8,164 bases of DNA, taken from the NCBI GenBank assembly GCA_900543365.1, contig UQRG01000060.1, positions 1 to 8,164 of the forward strand, given 5' to 3'. The position numbers and the translations under genes are program-made. This stretch comes from an uncultured Eubacterium sp. GTDB taxonomy: Bacteria > Bacillota > Clostridia > Lachnospirales > CAG-274. Below, piece by piece: positions 6,281 to 8,164 of this stretch (the stretch's first letter is position 1; each line of letters opens with the position of its first letter). The notes under the pieces were generated by a model that saw nothing but the letters and a program-made list of their open reading frames with translations, was not told the origin of the DNA and did no database searches.

Positions 6281-6559
6281 TTAACAATGTTGGTCTAAAA
6301 TTGACTTTAAAGCTGTCATAGAGCTAGAGTGTGAACGAGCGACTACAGTATTTTTGCCCTTAGTTTCGCTTATAGCACAATTAATCATTTTGTGGGAAAC
6401 TGTGCCTGTAAAAAGTACCAACAAGTCTGGTGTGCCAATTTTATTTTTAAGAGTGCCTTTCATCTGAGTATACACTTTTGCTCTACATTTATATTCTTTA
6501 CACAAATCTTTATATTTAGTAACCATACAATCATTTCCACCAATAATTACAACACTCAT
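6281..6559 (-). CDS. DUF2325-family protein, function unknown
   Basis: This is a small 92-residue protein, a normal length for stand-alone DUF2325. It starts with a strand-and-loop (MSVVIIGGND), then a helix with C11, C20 and C25. The conserved DUF2325 block LLVLFTGTVSHKM is at 46-58, and the final RSHSSS at 75-80. The fold looks like a small alpha/beta (Rossmann-like) domain, and the conserved His and Ser residues might form a ligand or metal site; that is inference. AAGGAGG precedes the ATG at 6559. It is the first gene of the operon with DUF3793 and flavodoxin, behind a leader carrying three operator-like palindromes. No biochemical role can be given. Confidence 0.88.
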   Translation of the reverse strand: MSVVIIGGNDCMVTKYKDLCKEYKCRAKVYTQMKGTLKNKIGTPDLLVLFTGTVSHKMINCAISETKGKNTVVARSHSSSMTALKSILDQHC

Positions 6560-6573
6560 TTTTAACCTCCTTT

Positions 6574-6591
6574 AGTTAGCTGTATCTAACT
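6574..6591. promoter_or_regulatory. Operator-like palindrome A (TTAG-N6-CTAA)
   Basis: AGTTAG, six bases, CTAACT: perfect 6-base arms, ending 3 bases from the ribosome site of the DUF2325 gene. It shares half-site and spacing with sites B and C. From the predicted start it lies at about +81 to +98, so it could act as a roadblock or through looping. Confidence 0.65.
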
Positions 6592-6618
6592 CTATATCTA
6601 AAAAAATAATAAAACTTA

Positions 6619-6632
6619 TTAGCAAAGGCTAA
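6619..6632. promoter_or_regulatory. Operator-like palindrome B (TTAG-N6-CTAA)
   Basis: TTAG, six bases (CAAAGG), CTAA followed by C. The stretch TTAGCAAAGGCTAAC matches the DtxR box core TTAGGTTAGGCTAAC at 12 of 15 positions by eye. The core arms are 4 bases, the weakest dyad of the three but the closest to the iron-box sequence. It lies at about +40 to +53. Confidence 0.6.
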
Positions 6633-6650
6633 CTTGTTATTTATTTTTAA

Positions 6651-6670
6651 AAGTTAGCCTCAACTAACTT
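6651..6670. promoter_or_regulatory. Operator-like palindrome C (TTAG-N6-CTAA) at the transcription start
   Basis: AAGTTAG, six bases, CTAACTT: perfect 7-base arms, the best of the three. It begins at the predicted start (about 6671) and covers roughly +1 to +20, a classical repressor position. Confidence 0.7.
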
Positions 6671-6677
6671 CAAGATT

Positions 6678-6706
6678 ATTTTACTATACCTACCTCTATT
6701 TGTCAA
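6678..6706 (-). promoter_or_regulatory. Promoter of the DUF2325-DUF3793-flavodoxin operon
   Basis: TTGACA at 6706-6701, a 17-base spacer and TAAAAT at 6683-6678. The predicted start at about 6671 gives a leader of about 112 bases that contains all three TTAG-N6-CTAA palindromes. A strong constitutive-type promoter with operators downstream suggests control by repression. Confidence 0.85.
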
Positions 6707-6753
6707 TAGTTAATTTGAATTTTTTTAAATTTGTTAGTTTTAAAAAATTATTA

Positions 6754-6789
6754 TAAAAAAACTACCTTATCTAAATAAACAAGGTAGTT
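6754..6789 (-). terminator. Intrinsic terminator of the ATP synthase operon
   Basis: AACTACCTT (6760-6768) and AAGGTAGTT (6781-6789) form a 9-base-pair stem with a 12-base loop. On the minus strand the stem runs into a T tract ending at about 6755. It lies about 95 bases after the atpC stop and isolates the ATP synthase operon from the flavodoxin operon promoter. Confidence 0.87.
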
Positions 6790-6884
6790 AAAACAAATTT
6801 ATTGATTTATATTGTTTAAAAGTTAATTTTCAATATAAAATACAAGAAATACAATTTATTTATCACAAGGCTGTTAAGAACAAC
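6790..6884 (-). other. AT-rich 3' untranslated region of the ATP synthase transcript
   Basis: No gene is seen here. It holds an AT-rich inverted repeat (TTTATATTG at 6806-6814, CAATATAAA at 6831-6839). It also holds most of a short hairpin at 6868-6886 (8 pairs, one G-U, 3-base loop) that covers the atpC stop codon and lacks a T tract. The hairpin may shield the mRNA end; nothing stronger is supported. Confidence 0.45.
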
Positions 6885-7289
6885 CTAAAATTTATTTGTA
6901 ATTCTAAGTCTATTCATTGCCCTAGCCAATGCAGCCTTAGAACGATAATATTCATTGGTGCTTTGATGCTGACGCATTCTTTCTTCTGCTCTTTCCTTAG
7001 CTCGTTCAGCTCTCTTAACATCAATCTCCTCTGGCCATTCAGCTGTATCAACAATGATAACTACGCTTTCAGGCTTAATTTCAGCAAATCCTTCACTGAC
7101 AGCTACTTCTAAAACCTTACCGTCTACAGCAATATCAACTTCACCTGTTACAACAGCTGTAACCATTGCTTCGTGTCCGTATAATACACCATATTCACCG
7201 TCAATGCCAGGCAATACAAGACTTTCAACTTCGTCACTAAAAAAGTGTCTGTCACTGGCTATAATATCAAGCTTAAATTTATCTGCCAT
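6885..7289 (-). CDS. atpC: F1Fo ATP synthase epsilon subunit
   Basis: This 134-residue subunit belongs to the central stalk of the F1 sector and restrains ATP hydrolysis. The N-terminal beta-sandwich carries the family block LPGIDGEYGVLYGHEAMV at 26-43 and SEGFAEI at 65-71. The C-terminal two-helix region (about 88-130) has the expected pattern DVKRAERAKERAEERM, then KAALARAMNRLRI. Length is normal. AAGGAG follows the atpD stop directly and precedes the ATG at 7289; the genes are 14 bases apart. It is the last gene of the operon, the usual place for atpC. The stop is TAG at 6887-6885. Confidence 0.97.
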   Translation of the reverse strand: MADKFKLDIIASDRHFFSDEVESLVLPGIDGEYGVLYGHEAMVTAVVTGEVDIAVDGKVLEVAVSEGFAEIKPESVVIIVDTAEWPEEIDVKRAERAKERAEERMRQHQSTNEYYRSKAALARAMNRLRITNKF

Positions 7290-7303
7290 AAGCTACACTC
7301 CTT

Positions 7304-8164
7304 TTACTCCTTGTCCTTTATTGCCTTTGCCTTTTCAATTACATCATCGATTGTACCAGCCATAAAGAATGCTTCTTCTGGATAATCGTCCATTTCACCA
7401 TCAATAATAGCCTTAAAGCCTCTTATTGTTTCTTTAATTGGCACATATTTACCTTTAATGCCAGTAAACTGCTCGCCTACTGCAAATGGCTGTGAAAGGT
7501 ACTTTTGAATTTTTCTTGCTCTAAATACAGCAAGTTTATCTTCTTCATCAAGTTCTTCCATACCAAGGATAGCAATAATATCCTGAAGTTCCTTATATCT
7601 CTGAAGAATTTCCTGAGTCTTTCTAGCAACATCATAATGCTCCTGACCAACAATATCTGGTTCAAGAATTCTTGAGTTAGACTCAAGAGGGTCAACAGCT
7701 GGGTAAATACCCTGTTCAACAATCTTTCTTGATAAAACAGTTGTTGCATCAAGATGGGCAAATGTTGTTGCTGGAGCTGGGTCAGTAAGGTCATCAGCAG
7801 GAACATAAACAGCCTGAACTGATGTAATAGAACCATTCTTTGTAGAAGTAATTCTTTCCTGAAGTTCACCAACTTCATTAGCAAGTGTAGGCTGATAACC
7901 TACAGCTGATGGCATACGACCTAAAAGTGCTGATACCTCAGAACCTGCCTGTACATATCTAAAAATATTGTCAATAAAGAGAAGTACATCTTGATGCTGC
8001 TCATCTCTAAAATATTCAGCCATTGTAAGACCAGTCTGTGCAACTCTCATACGAGATCCTGGTGGCTCATTCATCTGACCAAAAACTAAAGCAGTCTTTT
8101 CAATAACGCCAGACTCTTTCATTTCGTTCCATAAATCGTTACCCTCACGAGAACGCTCACCAAC
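7304..8164 (-). CDS. atpD: F1Fo ATP synthase beta subunit, 5' end outside window
   Basis: The catalytic F1 subunit is open to the window edge: 287 codons including the stop. About 175-180 N-terminal residues, with the Walker A loop, lie outside. The visible part starts VGERSREGND, which includes the catalytic-glutamate GER motif. Walker B follows (DVLLFIDNIFRYVQAGSEVSALLGRMPSAVGYQPTL), about 55-90 residues in. Next come the PADDLTDPAPATTFAHLDATTVLSR block, VDPLES, and a DELSEED-equivalent (ELDEEDK) in the C-terminal helical domain. The internal ATG at 8122 is not the start, because conserved sequence continues upstream. Coupling ion, proton or sodium, cannot be judged from this subunit. Confidence 0.98.
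   Translation of the reverse strand, partial: VGERSREGNDLWNEMKESGVIEKTALVFGQMNEPPGSRMRVAQTGLTMAEYFRDEQHQDVLLFIDNIFRYVQAGSEVSALLGRMPSAVGYQPTLANEVGELQERITSTKNGSITSVQAVYVPADDLTDPAPATTFAHLDATTVLSRKIVEQGIYPAVDPLESNSRILEPDIVGQEHYDVARKTQEILQRYKELQDIIAILGMEELDEEDKLAVFRARKIQKYLSQPFAVGEQFTGIKGKYVPIKETIRGFKAIIDGEMDDYPEEAFFMAGTIDDVIEKAKAIKDKE

Noticed and set aside
6806..6839. AT-rich inverted repeat as a second terminator after atpC
   Set aside because: The 9-base-pair stem is almost pure A-T with a 16-base loop, so it would be weak; the stem at 6760-6789 with its T tract is the real terminator candidate.
7054..7365. Plus-strand open frame across atpC and the end of atpD
   Set aside because: It is Ser/Thr/Pro-rich and antisense to two conserved ATP synthase genes.
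7477..7884. Minus-strand open frame of 135 codons in another frame of atpD
   Set aside because: It is Leu- and Phe-rich and lies wholly within the conserved atpD frame, so it is a shadow.
8120..8122. Internal ATG as the start of atpD
   Set aside because: Fourteen further in-frame codons up to the window edge encode the conserved GERSREGND block, so the gene starts outside the window.

Overview
The window is low-GC, gene-dense DNA from an anaerobic member of the Clostridia. Lachnospirales-like is the best guess, but the species cannot be told. The evidence is the AT-rich sequence, strong AGGAGG-type ribosome sites, near-consensus TTGACA-17-TATAAT promoters, a clostridial short-chain flavodoxin, and the DUF2325 and DUF3793 families. 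Every gene is read from the minus strand, so transcription runs from high to low coordinates. No tRNA, rRNA, insertion sequence, phage gene or CRISPR array was seen.

From high to low coordinates there are five blocks. (1) 6885-8164 holds the end of an ATP synthase operon: atpD (5' end outside the window) and atpC, followed by a terminator. (2) 5261-6706 holds a three-gene operon: a DUF2325 protein, a Cys-rich DUF3793 protein and flavodoxin. It has its own promoter and a leader of about 110 nt. (3) 2726-5161 holds a complete polar amino-acid ABC importer: lipoprotein binding protein, permease and ATPase. (4) 1115-2695 holds thiC under a TPP riboswitch with an attenuator. (5) 1-1075 holds a padR-type repressor gene overlapping a HAAS/DUF1700 membrane protein that runs off the window.

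The most interesting part is block 2. Its leader carries three palindromes of the form TTAG-N6-CTAA, all with the same six-base spacing, and the first sits at the predicted transcription start. This half-site and spacing match the unit found inside DtxR/IdeR iron boxes. The operon is therefore plausibly a metal-responsive (probably iron-limitation) unit, in which flavodoxin would replace ferredoxin alongside two uncharacterised proteins. That is inference from sequence.

Other regulatory structure includes a dyad filling the -35/-10 spacer of the padR promoter, an intercistronic hairpin behind the binding-protein gene, and the absence of a terminator between the ABC operon and the thiC promoter. 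Readthrough from the ABC operon would then meet the TPP attenuator.
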